From Candidatus Poribacteria bacterium (GTDB taxonomy: Bacteria; Poribacteria; WGA-4E; PCPOR2b): a DNA stretch of 64,000 nucleotides. The stretch lies in contig JAJECO010000062.1 in assembly GCA_022822005.1 (NCBI GenBank), positions 124,001 to 188,000 of the forward strand, in the 5' to 3' direction. This document shows, one piece after another, positions 1-8,844 of the stretch (positions are counted from its first letter, which is position 1; each line of letters opens with the position of its first letter). Made by a program: the position numbers and the translations under genes. Below the pieces are notes generated by a model, which saw only the letters and a program-made list of their open reading frames with translations, was not told the DNA's origin and did no database searches.

Positions 1-2
1 CG

Positions 3-761
3 AGTTGTCGTGATGCAGGCGTGAACGAGGTCTTTCTCGGCGCGGGTTCGGTTCCGGGTGCCTCAGATCGAGGGTATATGACTTCGGACGACTTCAAGCC
101 GTTCGGGGATATGCTTCGAGAACGTGGGGTTCAGGTATCTGGGATGATTGCGCCGCCGCCTTCCAAAGAGGCGGTGCTCGGCGAAAATGAGTCAGAACTG
201 GCTGCCCTGTGCCAAACGCTGCGGGGGATAGGGGAATCCGGTGTTGATGTGGTGCTTTTCTATCCGCTGGATCGGTTAATCTATTTTAACGAATATCACC
301 CCGGCAGGCCGCTGATGGTAATGCCGGGCGAGGATGGATGGGACAAGGTTATTCAATTCTTTAGGCGGGTGGTGAGCGTCGCGGACGAGGTAAATCTGAG
401 GTTAGCAAATCATCTGTGGGCGATTGATGTGCTGCACGAGGTTTGGAACACGGTGCCGAGCCCCAATAACGGCGTGACCTACTGTCAAGGGATGTCTCTC
501 TTTGGCGAAGATCCGCATTCACCGGTCGAAACATGGGGCATGGATCGGATCTTTTTCGCTCATGCCCGTAATCAGGTTAGCCACAGTCAGATCATGCGGG
601 ATCATGACGAGGTGCCTTTAGACAGTGGTGATGTGGACATCCCCCGATGTGTGCAGGCGTTGATTAAGGGCGGATACGATGGATTAATTATTCCTGAACA
701 TCTCGGTCCCCAAAGCATACCGGATGCCGTTGCCTACCTGAAAGGGTTGATTGACGATTAA
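3..761 (+). CDS. Mannonate dehydratase-like TIM-barrel protein, 5' end cut off by the window
   Basis: The frame is open to the left edge, so the N-terminus is missing and the GTG at 21 is probably internal. The visible 250 or so residues look like the C-terminal two thirds of a UxuA-type D-mannonate dehydratase or a related sugar-phosphate isomerase/epimerase TIM barrel. Supporting motifs are NGVTYCQGMSLFG, the FFAHARNQV strand with a catalytic-type His, the LDSGDVDIP stretch and GYDGLIIPEHLGP near the end. UxuA dehydrates D-mannonate to 2-keto-3-deoxygluconate in hexuronate breakdown, which suits the other sugar-acid enzymes in this window. The exact substrate cannot be fixed without the N-terminal half. 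It converges on the LarA-like gene, with a strong palindrome (810-849) between them. Confidence 0.7.
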   Translation, partial: SCRDAGVNEVFLGAGSVPGASDRGYMTSDDFKPFGDMLRERGVQVSGMIAPPPSKEAVLGENESELAALCQTLRGIGESGVDVVLFYPLDRLIYFNEYHPGRPLMVMPGEDGWDKVIQFFRRVVSVADEVNLRLANHLWAIDVLHEVWNTVPSPNNGVTYCQGMSLFGEDPHSPVETWGMDRIFFAHARNQVSHSQIMRDHDEVPLDSGDVDIPRCVQALIKGGYDGLIIPEHLGPQSIPDAVAYLKGLIDD

Positions 762-809
762 ATCCGGATCGCAGATGAAACGTGAAACGTGATAAAAAGC
801 GCGCTGCAG

Positions 810-849
810 GGTTCACTAGTTCATTCGTTTATTAATGAACTAGTGAACC
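810..849. terminator. Perfect 16-bp stem-loop between convergent genes
   Basis: Two 16-base arms (810-825 and 834-849, beginning GGTTCACTAGTTCATT) are exact inverted complements around an 8-base loop. The element lies between two converging genes (stops at 761 and 861). There is no clear T tract on either side, so a bidirectional terminator role is inferred from position; it may equally be one of the dispersed palindromes of this genome. Confidence 0.5.
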
Positions 850-860
850 AATGAACCAAC

Positions 861-2123
861 TTAACGGGACCAGACTGACTGATACAGTCCTTCCGTTCCT
901 TCTTCTGCTGGATATGCAATCGCCGCAGATGGGTATACCGCCACCTTGGGTTTCTGGTCTCGATATATCTGCTTCAACATATCTAAGATTTCGTCCCACG
1001 AATCCATTAATTTGGCTCTGGGCTGGGATTCCAGGACTTCCATCGGACCCACGGCGTCTGAAAAGAGGATATAATCCCAATCCTCGGATCTAACCAACGG
1101 CTTCCGTTCTTCGCGTTCACGATCCTCCGCTTCACGCTGAAGTCTCGATCCAATAATACCCGCTCGGTGATAGCACACCCCTTCATCTCCAGAGGAGACT
1201 AAGATGCGCGTCGCTTCCGGCGATGCGTGTTGCATGGGCCACCCGCCGATTTGTCCATAGCTAAGATCATGGTCGCGCGGATAGCCGGTAGTAATGACGA
1301 TATCGGCGTCCTTCATCGGTGTGACCGCATAGGCGACCCTTGAGGTCTCGGCAGCAGCGCGATGGGCATCAACCAAGTCCCCCACGAAAAGGGCGGTAAT
1401 CTCCCGTCTGTCGTTGAGGGTGGTTATTACCGTTGTATTCACCCCAAGCATCCGGGCAGCTTCCTCGGAGTTCAGCCGGAATTCGTTTTCGACATTCCCC
1501 GCGTTTCCGCCGCTTTCCATCGTACCGTGGGCGGTGCTGATGGTTTTGTGGTTCGACACGCCGGGGATGACGATCTTCCCGCCGCCACTAAACGCTGCGG
1601 TGCCGTGGGGCCATGCGCCCCCGACGCCAATTTTCACATCACAGTCTACAACCCATTGGTTGCAGTGAAGCGGAACGCCACGCGAGGTTTCGCCTATGTA
1701 GATGTAGGCGTCGTCCAATTCGTTCTGCTTAACGCGAAAACGGCGCACCGTGTCCTCGCCGAGTTTCTTCACGAGATCAGCATGCTTCATGCTTCTGTGA
1801 CATCCGAATCCCATGAAGAAGATGATGTTCTCTTCGGAGATACCGCCTTCCTGAAGCTCCTCCAAGATAAAGGGAATCACCTCTGACGAGGGGGTTGGAC
1901 GGGTTAGATCATCACAAATGATGACGGCGCTGTTTTGACCCTGTGCGATCTCCGCGATTCGGGGCGACCCAATAGGTTCGTGGAACGCCTGTCGTAGCTG
2001 GTCTTGCGTCAGCACTGGATGCTTTTCATACGCGATGACGTTGATGTCCCAATCGTCGGGAAACGTCAAGTCGACTTCTCTATCGCCATACCAAGCACCC
2101 GTTAAAACTTGAACAGATTGCAT
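861..2123 (-). CDS. LarA-like nickel-dependent racemase family protein (copy 1)
   Basis: This 420-residue protein matches the lactate racemase LarA / DUF2088 family. Visible signatures are DDLTRPTP near residue 71, a GCHR histidine at 109, PHG with His173, the SGGGK loop with Lys183, and further histidines at 192 and 199. These correspond closely to LarA residues His108, His174, Lys184 and His200, which hold the nickel-pincer cofactor. LarA racemises D/L-lactate; homologs act on other 2-hydroxy acids, so the substrate is open. The ATG at 2123 has a good AAGGAG site. A close paralog lies at 6393-7616 on the same strand, and the two flank a restriction-modification island. No larB, larC or larE cofactor genes are in the window. 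Confidence 0.85.
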   Translation of the reverse strand: MQSVQVLTGAWYGDREVDLTFPDDWDINVIAYEKHPVLTQDQLRQAFHEPIGSPRIAEIAQGQNSAVIICDDLTRPTPSSEVIPFILEELQEGGISEENIIFFMGFGCHRSMKHADLVKKLGEDTVRRFRVKQNELDDAYIYIGETSRGVPLHCNQWVVDCDVKIGVGGAWPHGTAAFSGGGKIVIPGVSNHKTISTAHGTMESGGNAGNVENEFRLNSEEAARMLGVNTTVITTLNDRREITALFVGDLVDAHRAAAETSRVAYAVTPMKDADIVITTGYPRDHDLSYGQIGGWPMQHASPEATRILVSSGDEGVCYHRAGIIGSRLQREAEDREREERKPLVRSEDWDYILFSDAVGPMEVLESQPRAKLMDSWDEILDMLKQIYRDQKPKVAVYPSAAIAYPAEEGTEGLYQSVWSR

Positions 2124-2375
2124 ATTTGTCTCCTTACCTGGAATAACCCCAAATTGGAAATGACAATGGAATACAAATAAAACAGATGATGCCGATTCTC
2201 ATCAATTAGTGCCTTGAAAAGGATTGCAGCTATGTGATAGTTGGATTTCAAACGATGTAAGTGCGCCTTTCAATCTTTGTTCTCCTTCAAAGAATCGATC
2301 CTACAGCACCTCAAAGACTGAAACTACCTCCCATTATCAGTCGTTATTTAGGTAACCAATTGAAAGGAGACTATT

Positions 2376-3629
2376 TTGCGTACAAATCAAGGAGCCTACA
2401 CCGCAGCGAGTAGCTCTCTACCAACCACTGTTCTCACTGGACGGCAGTTGGAAAACTTTGTCTCAGAGATTTTAAACAATCAATCTATCCCCTACGAAGA
2501 TGAAAAGAATTTACAATATGACGCCTATCACCCTAGTGCGTCCATCCGGGAAGATTTTGTCCTACCAAATGTCAGAAATCCAGAAACTACCATCTATGTC
2601 ACTCACTCTAATCCAAGCAAATCTAGAGGGCATAGTAATGAGAACAAACTCCACCAAGCATTAGGAGAACTCTATCTCCTCAAAACCTACTATCCTGAGT
2701 TAAGATGTATAGCTTTCCTAGGGGGTCCAAGAGAAAAATGGACCGAATATATTCCACAAGCCATCTCTTTTTTCTACGATGGTGTGTCACACGCATGGGA
2801 TAACGACCCAGCTGAGTCACTCCTTCAAGCTCTTGATGCCCCCCTGAAGCACTCCAAATTTTGGACAGAAGAAACACAACTTCGTAAATCTATTGAATTG
2901 TCTACAAATCCCCAAATCGCTCCTAATTCTTTCCTGCGAACAAACTTCTATAAGCAAGTGATTCCAGAATATCTAGGAATTACCTCACCAACCGCCATAT
3001 ACAACGAACCATTGAGATTTATAGCTGAATCAGCAATTGATAACGATGGTGCATTCTGGCGACACCTACATACTGGTGACTCGTCAAGAATCTGGTCGGA
3101 GAGGACGTATTTTAACCCATTGGAGGCTTGTGTAGCCCTACTTTTGAACAAAGAACAATTTGCCTATGAAGGCGGACTTGGAGAAGATGTGAATGTTCAC
3201 CACAACCTACTTTTAGAAATGGGATATTCTTCTGCAAGCAGAAAAACAGATTTTCTTTTAGAAGATGCAGAAGGCATTCCTGTATACATCCAGTGTAAAT
3301 CAGCAGGAGGTGGACAAGAAGGCCAACTAACCAAACACATTACGGATAGAGCTCGTGAGCAAATAGCAAGATCAATAATTTATCGCTCAACCTACCGAAA
3401 TGGAGAGCTTATCTCCCAACCTAAAAATTTTCGATGGTACTTCGTTTTAGATAACAAATGGAGAACTCCAAATCATTATCCGTTGAAATATCTGCATATT
3501 TTAGAAATTGCGGGAGTTGATCGAGTATTTCCCTCCGATGATATCATCACTGATGATTTTGAAGTTAACCCAAATTCAGAACTTGCCAAAGAGTTGTCAC
3601 GTATAGGCTGTAAGAAGATAATTTATTGA
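2376..3629 (+). CDS. Putative type II restriction endonuclease of a two-methyltransferase system
   Basis: No named family is recognised for this 417-residue protein, but a PD-(D/E)xK-type nuclease core can be seen: TDF with Asp292, then VYIQCKS with Gln306 and Lys308, followed by a Gly-rich turn and a helix rich in Arg and Lys. A second, weaker look-alike lies in the N-terminal half (Asp60 in REDFVLP, then TTIYVTHSNPSK), hinting at two nuclease-like modules or at an old duplication. The gene converges on two tandem DNA methyltransferase genes, with its stop one base from the stop of the first, so it is most likely the cognate restriction enzyme. The frame-opening start at 2376 is TTG-type (TTGCGT) after AAAGGAGACTA, a well-placed ribosome site. 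Base composition is clearly AT-richer than its surroundings. Confidence 0.7.
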   Translation: MRTNQGAYTAASSSLPTTVLTGRQLENFVSEILNNQSIPYEDEKNLQYDAYHPSASIREDFVLPNVRNPETTIYVTHSNPSKSRGHSNENKLHQALGELYLLKTYYPELRCIAFLGGPREKWTEYIPQAISFFYDGVSHAWDNDPAESLLQALDAPLKHSKFWTEETQLRKSIELSTNPQIAPNSFLRTNFYKQVIPEYLGITSPTAIYNEPLRFIAESAIDNDGAFWRHLHTGDSSRIWSERTYFNPLEACVALLLNKEQFAYEGGLGEDVNVHHNLLLEMGYSSASRKTDFLLEDAEGIPVYIQCKSAGGGQEGQLTKHITDRAREQIARSIIYRSTYRNGELISQPKNFRWYFVLDNKWRTPNHYPLKYLHILEIAGVDRVFPSDDIITDDFEVNPNSELAKELSRIGCKKIIY

Positions 3630-3630
3630 G

Positions 3631-4926
3631 TCATGGTTTCCTGAGTAGAATTACACTTTCTCTCAAAGGTGCGTCACCATACTTCTTGGCTTGTTGAATG
3701 CTTGTTCCCGTTAACCGTGCAACGAATATGTTTTCTAAATGAAAACCAATTGATTCTCCAATTGCAGCGATAAGTGTGTCTACTTCAAATATCACTCCAG
3801 AAAACCTAGAATTCCAAACTACGAATACTACAGTTGCTCCTTGACGACTGACACGATATAATTCCTTCAGAGATATGGCCATGTCAACAAAATAACCTCT
3901 AACCATATCAGGGTGTTTTGGATTTGAAAGTTTTCGACTTTCCAATTCAGTTAGAGCTTCCTCTAGTTTCTCCGGTAGTTCAAAAGAGATTTCATTAGTG
4001 TACTTTGCTTCAACATGAGACCGAACCGAATTATACCGAATGTTCTTTAACTCCTCAAAACAGGATACAAATGAAAGACACAGTTCTAGAGAATATATGC
4101 GGGTGTAATCCGTTTTATTTAAATAAGGTGGTGAGGTTATAGTTAGGTCAACAATGTTTTTACCTAGGTCTAGGTTTCTAGCATCTCCGACTTCTACATA
4201 ACCTTTTGGTATTTTACCGGCGGCTTGATACAGTGGTAATTCCACCGACATTCTTTCCAAACCCTCAATAATCTTATCCATCTCCAACAAAAGTGCGGCC
4301 TTCACTGACATAATCTCTTTATCAACGACTACACGCAAAAATCCCCCATCTTTGCGTGTGTTACTAACATGCGTTAGAGTATTCAAAAGACACAAAAGGG
4401 TAAGATTACGTAGGTCACCAGATTCAATCTCCATGATTTGTTCTTTCCAAAAGAGCAAGTCTTCCGCGATTTTCTTTTGAATACCTCGTTGGACAATTTG
4501 TACATCAGGCCAAGAAAGCGTTGAAATCCTTTCTTCTTTTCTTACAAACTCCTCTCTTATTTCCTTCAATTGAGAAAGATCATAGTTGTTTTGAAGTTTC
4601 ACTTGAGAAACAAAAACAGGTAGAGGAGAAATATCAAATCCTATATAATTCAATCCATATTCTTGAGCGACGAGCAAGGTAGTACCAACTCCACAAAAAG
4701 GGTCTAAAACAACGTCACCCGGCGAAGGATCTATCAAATTGAATATTTTTCTAACCAGAGAATGAGAAAATCCCTGTTTGTATGAGAACCAGTCATAGGG
4801 AGGCACCCCTTTGTTTAGCTTGTACGTTACATCATTAGCCCATTCAGAACGAAATTCAATCTTATCTGCGTAAGGCGTATCTTTATGTACCCGATAGCGA
4901 TTATACAATTCTATATCTGTTTTCAT
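3631..4926 (-). CDS. DNA methyltransferase (amino-methylating, motif I before TSPPY)
   Basis: This 431-residue protein has the S-adenosylmethionine site VLDPFCGVGTTLL (about residues 73-85) and the catalytic TSPPY at 264-268. The binding motif therefore comes first, with about 180 residues before the catalytic motif, as in the alpha-type order; TSPPY itself is more usual in beta-type N4-cytosine enzymes. Adenine versus cytosine cannot be decided from the motifs. It overlaps the upstream methyltransferase gene by 4 bases (ATGA), so the two are translationally coupled. Both proteins share the same architecture and probably arose by duplication. Two methyltransferases and one nuclease suggest an asymmetric recognition site, one enzyme per strand. 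Confidence 0.85.
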   Translation of the reverse strand: MKTDIELYNRYRVHKDTPYADKIEFRSEWANDVTYKLNKGVPPYDWFSYKQGFSHSLVRKIFNLIDPSPGDVVLDPFCGVGTTLLVAQEYGLNYIGFDISPLPVFVSQVKLQNNYDLSQLKEIREEFVRKEERISTLSWPDVQIVQRGIQKKIAEDLLFWKEQIMEIESGDLRNLTLLCLLNTLTHVSNTRKDGGFLRVVVDKEIMSVKAALLLEMDKIIEGLERMSVELPLYQAAGKIPKGYVEVGDARNLDLGKNIVDLTITSPPYLNKTDYTRIYSLELCLSFVSCFEELKNIRYNSVRSHVEAKYTNEISFELPEKLEEALTELESRKLSNPKHPDMVRGYFVDMAISLKELYRVSRQGATVVFVVWNSRFSGVIFEVDTLIAAIGESIGFHLENIFVARLTGTSIQQAKKYGDAPLRESVILLRKP

Positions 4927-6200
4927 ACAACTCTATTCTCCAAAATCAATATACTTTCTCTGACATATTTTTTCCCATACTTCGCAATCTGCTGAGCACT
5001 ATTTAGTTTATATCTAGCAACCCGAATTTCCCGAACCTCTAAACCCTGCGACTTTGCAAGGGTCGCCAAAATTTTATCAACCTCAATAAGTACACCAGAC
5101 CAACAACAATTTCCTACGACCAATGCAATCACACCTCCGGGCTTGATAACTCGACTAATTTCCATAATTACCCTACTCATATCCGAAAAATATCCCACAA
5201 TCATGTCTAAGTTCTTTGGATTACTATAATGTCTTCCCTCAAGAGCCTTCAACAACTCTTTGATAATTGGTAAAATCTGATTTTCCTTCTCTAACGGCTT
5301 TGCCTCAATATGAGATTGGAGAGTTTTGAAAGTAACCGCTCGATATTCTTTGAAAGAATGAACTAAGTCGAGTAAGAAAAGCTCTAATTTTGACTGTGCA
5401 ATGTAATTATCGCGGTTTAAGTAAGGAGGAGAAGTGATGATAAAATCAATACTATTATCTGACAACGGTAAAACTCTTGCGTCTCCACTAGAAACCCACG
5501 CCCATGGTTTTCCTATAGGAAACGGCGGGTTCTCTTGCAGATAAATATCATTGATAATCTCCAACACTTTCCTTTTGAAAACTCCGAATACATCTTCTGT
5601 TTTTGGCTGCTTGACATAGCGGTAATGGGCTCCATCCTTTCTAACAAGGCTGACCTCATCCACAATAGTCCCCAAAGCAAACAATAATATAGAACGAACA
5701 TCAGGATTGATAATTTTAATAATTTGCCCCTTTAGGTGCATAAACTGTTCTAAAGATTCCAATCCGAATCCCTTATGAACAATTTCATAATCTGGCACTC
5801 TACTTTGAGGATGTTTAAAAGCAAATATATCTGATAGGGATTCCTCAATGTCAGAGGCTGACGGATAGGGTGCAATCTTTTCATTCGCAGCCATCAAAGC
5901 AATGGGAGAAATATCAATACCGACAGAGGGGATGCCTTTATTTTGGCAAGAGAGCAGGGTAGTTCCAACCCCACAAAAAGGATCTAAGACAATATGGTTT
6001 TCATTGACCTCCCATTCCATTAAGAAACTATCTACAAGGCTAGCAGAAAAACCTTGTAGATATTTGAACCAACGGTGAATAGGAAGGTTTTTATTTTTTT
6101 GAAAACTCGTTAGCTTGTCAAAGGAGAAATCCTCTATCAACGGAATGTCTGGAAGATGCTTACTTAGAGGACTCGTTTGACTTAATTCTAACCTGCTCAT
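4923..6200 (-). CDS. DNA methyltransferase, paralog of the downstream gene
   Basis: This 425-residue protein has VLDPFCGVGTTLL at about 71-83 and TSPPYLN with the catalytic TSPPY at 256-260. Its N-terminal entry (LQGFSASLV) and C-terminal end (AQQIAKYGKKYVRESILIL) resemble the partner (KQGFSHSLV; IQQAKKYGDAPLRESVILL), so the two are full-length paralogs rather than halves of one enzyme. It is the first gene of the minus-strand pair. The region is AT-rich, uses A/T-ending codons more than its neighbours, and sits between two duplicated LarA-like genes, consistent with horizontal arrival of the whole 2.3-6.2 kb block. Confidence 0.85.
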   Translation of the reverse strand: MSRLELSQTSPLSKHLPDIPLIEDFSFDKLTSFQKNKNLPIHRWFKYLQGFSASLVDSFLMEWEVNENHIVLDPFCGVGTTLLSCQNKGIPSVGIDISPIALMAANEKIAPYPSASDIEESLSDIFAFKHPQSRVPDYEIVHKGFGLESLEQFMHLKGQIIKIINPDVRSILLFALGTIVDEVSLVRKDGAHYRYVKQPKTEDVFGVFKRKVLEIINDIYLQENPPFPIGKPWAWVSSGDARVLPLSDNSIDFIITSPPYLNRDNYIAQSKLELFLLDLVHSFKEYRAVTFKTLQSHIEAKPLEKENQILPIIKELLKALEGRHYSNPKNLDMIVGYFSDMSRVIMEISRVIKPGGVIALVVGNCCWSGVLIEVDKILATLAKSQGLEVREIRVARYKLNSAQQIAKYGKKYVRESILILENRVV

Positions 6201-6392
6201 TTATTATGGTTCTCTTTGTAATAATTTTTAATTTAGCATCATTGTTATCATCGTTTCACGATGCACAGCCTAAACTCACACAATAATGAATGAGGGCAGC
6301 AACGCACAGAGAATCTTATACGATTTCATTCTACGAGACGCTGCAGCCCAATTAAAAAAATATCCGATATGTCTAGCCGCGTATTGCTAGCT

Positions 6393-7616
6393 CTAATCCC
6401 GTGGATAAGCGATCGCTGACGAGCGATATACCGCTACCGTCGGCTTCTGGTCACGATATTTCTGCTTCAGAAAGTCGAGGATTTCATCCCACGATTCCAT
6501 TAATTTAGCTTTGGGGTGAGTCTCTAATACCTCCATCGGACCCACAGCATCAGAGAAGAGGATATAATCCCAATCCTCGGATCGAACCAGCGGCTTCCGT
6601 TCTTCGCGTTCACGATTCTCTTCTTCGCGAAGTTGTCTGCCCCGGAGGAAGCCCGCCCGATGATAGCCAACCCCCTCGGTGCCGGTGTTGATCAGAATAC
6701 GCGTTGCCTCCGGCTGGGAATGCCTCATGGGCCAACCGCCCTGACCTCCGTATGGCAGATCATGGTCACGCGGATAGCCGGTGGCGATCACAATGTCGGC
6801 GTCGGGCATTACCTGAACAGCGTAGGCATCTCTGGCAACATCAACGGCGGTGCGGTGTGCTTCGACCAAATCTCCAACAAAAAGCCCAGTAATCTCGCGT
6901 TTATAGTCCAAGAGGGTCAGCACCGTCGTATTTAATCCCGCCATTCGGGCGGCTTCTTCAGAGTTAAGCCGAAATTCATTTTCGACATCTCCAGCCCTGC
7001 CTCCACCCTTCAACGTGCCGTGTGCGGTACTGATAGTTTTGAAGCTTGCTATACCGGGGATGGCGAGCTTTCCACCGCCGCTGAAACCCGCGGTACCGTG
7101 TGGCCATGTCCCACCGATACCAATTTTGAGTTCGCAGTCCATCACCCACTGGTTGATATGGAGCGGTACTCCCCGCGATGTGTCCCCCAAATAGACGAAT
7201 GGGTCATCCAACTCATTCTGCTTGACACGGATACGATTCACAGTATCTGCGCCGAGTTTTTTTGTGATATCATCGCGCCGCATCTGTCTGTGGCAGCCAT
7301 GCCCTATGAAAATTAAGATATCCTCCTCGGCGATACCACCTTCCTGCAATTCATCCAAGATGAAGGGCATGACCTCTGAGGTCGGAGTGGGCCGCGTCAG
7401 ATCATCGGCAATGAGGACGGCACTTTTCTTTCCTTGCGCGAGTTCCGCGATTCTCGGTGCCCCAATCGGTTCATGGAACGCTTGTCGCAGTTGATCTTTT
7501 GTCAACACTGGACGCTCTTCAAAAGCGATGAGGTTGAGGTCCCAATCGTCAGGAAACGTCAAGTCGATTTCTCGGTCGCCATACCAAGCGGCCGTCAAAA
7601 CCTGAACTGATTGCAT
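6393..7616 (-). CDS. LarA-like nickel-dependent racemase family protein (copy 2)
   Basis: This 407-residue protein is closely similar over its whole length to the protein at 861-2123 and has the same signatures: DDLTRPTP, GHGCHR, PHG, SGGGK and STAHG. The ATG at 7616 follows AAGGGGG by seven bases; a TTG two codons upstream is less likely. The C-terminal half carries the same RSEDWDYILFSDAVGPMEVL block as copy 1, so divergence is modest and the duplication is probably fairly recent. Two copies may act on different 2-hydroxy acids or be redundant. As LarA needs a nickel-pincer cofactor, its biosynthesis genes must lie elsewhere if both are active. Confidence 0.85.
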   Translation of the reverse strand: MQSVQVLTAAWYGDREIDLTFPDDWDLNLIAFEERPVLTKDQLRQAFHEPIGAPRIAELAQGKKSAVLIADDLTRPTPTSEVMPFILDELQEGGIAEEDILIFIGHGCHRQMRRDDITKKLGADTVNRIRVKQNELDDPFVYLGDTSRGVPLHINQWVMDCELKIGIGGTWPHGTAGFSGGGKLAIPGIASFKTISTAHGTLKGGGRAGDVENEFRLNSEEAARMAGLNTTVLTLLDYKREITGLFVGDLVEAHRTAVDVARDAYAVQVMPDADIVIATGYPRDHDLPYGGQGGWPMRHSQPEATRILINTGTEGVGYHRAGFLRGRQLREEENREREERKPLVRSEDWDYILFSDAVGPMEVLETHPKAKLMESWDEILDFLKQKYRDQKPTVAVYRSSAIAYPRD

Positions 7617-7707
7617 TATCAATCCCCCTTACGGAATTAGTGGATCTACGAATGGGGTAATCGCGAAGATTGCCCCGCTGTTAAGACGTCAAGTAGGCGA
7701 TATGGTA

Positions 7708-8472
7708 TTAAACATAATTCGGAAATTCTTGACCACAGATTAACGGATAATCAGGCTTAGGTGCATCGCCGAGATATTCCGTCTTCGAACACATATAGTG
7801 TGTGGCATATCCCCGGCGCTGCTTCGCTGATCGGTTGGCGTGGCTGCTGTGCAGAAGTAGACTATGGTGGAAACTACAATCCCCCGACTTCAACTCGACA
7901 GGCAATTCATCTTCCCATTTGCCATCAAGCGCGTGACTTTCGATCTCTTGCTCCCGCTCCCTGCTAATCAGTCCCCACTTGTGACTGCCCGGAATCACCC
8001 ACAGGCACCCATTTTCAAGCGTTGCATCGTCCATCGCTGCCCAGCAACTGACGAGGTTATATGGGACGAGGTGTTTCCACGAGTTTGAGTCCTGATGATA
8101 TTCCTTGCGCGAACCGTGCTTTGGTGGCTTCATGAACAACTGATCGCCGTATAGCTTGATGTCAGGACCGAGCAGATCAACGATGACCTCCACAATTTTC
8201 GGATTGGCAGCGTGTGCTCGCATCACTTCATCATGAGGAACAAGGTTCCACAACTTCCGAACGGATTCAATTTGCGACACCGTCTGAATCTCGCCTCTTT
8301 TGATAGCAGGCTCGACCTGAATCCACTCTTCTGGCACATGAGATGCCTCGCCAGACGCGATAAGATTCGCTCGTTCTTTGAGGGCTTCCACTCCTTCTTG
8401 GGTGAGAAGGTCCCGGACGACGAGGTAGCCGTCTTCCCAAAAACGCTGTTTCTGTTTATCTGTCAACGCCAT
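7708..8472 (-). CDS. Phytanoyl-CoA dioxygenase (PhyH) family protein 1
   Basis: This is a 254-residue Fe(II)/2-oxoglutarate oxygenase-like protein. The facial triad is intact: His126 and Asp128 in EYHQDS, and a distal His208 in LLLHSSHANRS, followed by Arg219/220 for 2-oxoglutarate; PGSH at 161-164 is the usual family turn. The ATG at 8472 was chosen because AGAGGA lies just upstream and homology-like sequence begins there (MALTDKQKQRFWEDGYLVV); the frame extends 26 codons further without support. PhyH enzymes hydroxylate diverse small molecules, so the substrate is unknown. A good sigma-70 type promoter lies about 150 bases upstream (8625-8654). Confidence 0.88.
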   Translation of the reverse strand: MALTDKQKQRFWEDGYLVVRDLLTQEGVEALKERANLIASGEASHVPEEWIQVEPAIKRGEIQTVSQIESVRKLWNLVPHDEVMRAHAANPKIVEVIVDLLGPDIKLYGDQLFMKPPKHGSRKEYHQDSNSWKHLVPYNLVSCWAAMDDATLENGCLWVIPGSHKWGLISREREQEIESHALDGKWEDELPVELKSGDCSFHHSLLLHSSHANRSAKQRRGYATHYMCSKTEYLGDAPKPDYPLICGQEFPNYV

Positions 8473-8624
8473 ATTGATCCTCTCCCTTTTCCAGTCAGTC
8501 GCAGCAGGTCCTCTGGTTTGCATTGCTACAAAGCGAAAAAAACAGCCCAATCTTTGTTTGGTCCCGATCTCTAATTGGACAGTATTTCGGGTAAATATGC
8601 CAAATCAAACACTTGTTAAGATCC

Positions 8625-8654
8625 ATTATAGTATAATAGCAAAAATTCAGTCAA
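8625..8654 (-). promoter_or_regulatory. Sigma-70 type promoter of the PhyH gene ending at 7708
   Basis: On the minus strand TTGACT (8654-8649) and TATAAT (8630-8625) are separated by 18 bases. Transcription would start near 8618, giving a leader of about 145 bases before the ATG at 8472. The -10 box is part of a small palindrome, ATTATAGTATAAT. The rest of the 8473-8844 gap holds no convincing gene. Confidence 0.6.
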
Positions 8655-8768
8655 GCCTTTACTGCGTTGGATTAGGGGCATTTAGTTTTACTGTAGGAGG
8701 GATCTCCGAATCTCCCGATTCTCGGGATTCTCGGAACGGAACCGACATCTCACTGTAGGCGTGATCTC

Positions 8769-8812
8769 CCGGTTGCGCCTTTTCAAACAAAATGGTTAAA
8801 AAGCCCAAAACT
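8769..8812. repeat. 44-base dispersed repeat, copy A
   Basis: These 44 bases recur at 24049-24092 with only two differences. The core includes CAAACAAAATGGTTAAAAAG. Both copies lie in intergenic DNA. The function is unknown; at 24092 the copy abuts a MITE-like element. Confidence 0.75.
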
Positions 8813-8844
8813 GAATAGCCATAGCGTTGGATGGGCTCCCAGAA

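Noticed and set aside
8474-8758. 94-codon plus-strand frame between PhyH 1 and the penicillin-acylase gene
   Set aside because: It overlaps the promoter and start region of PhyH 1, has no recognisable domain and no ribosome site.
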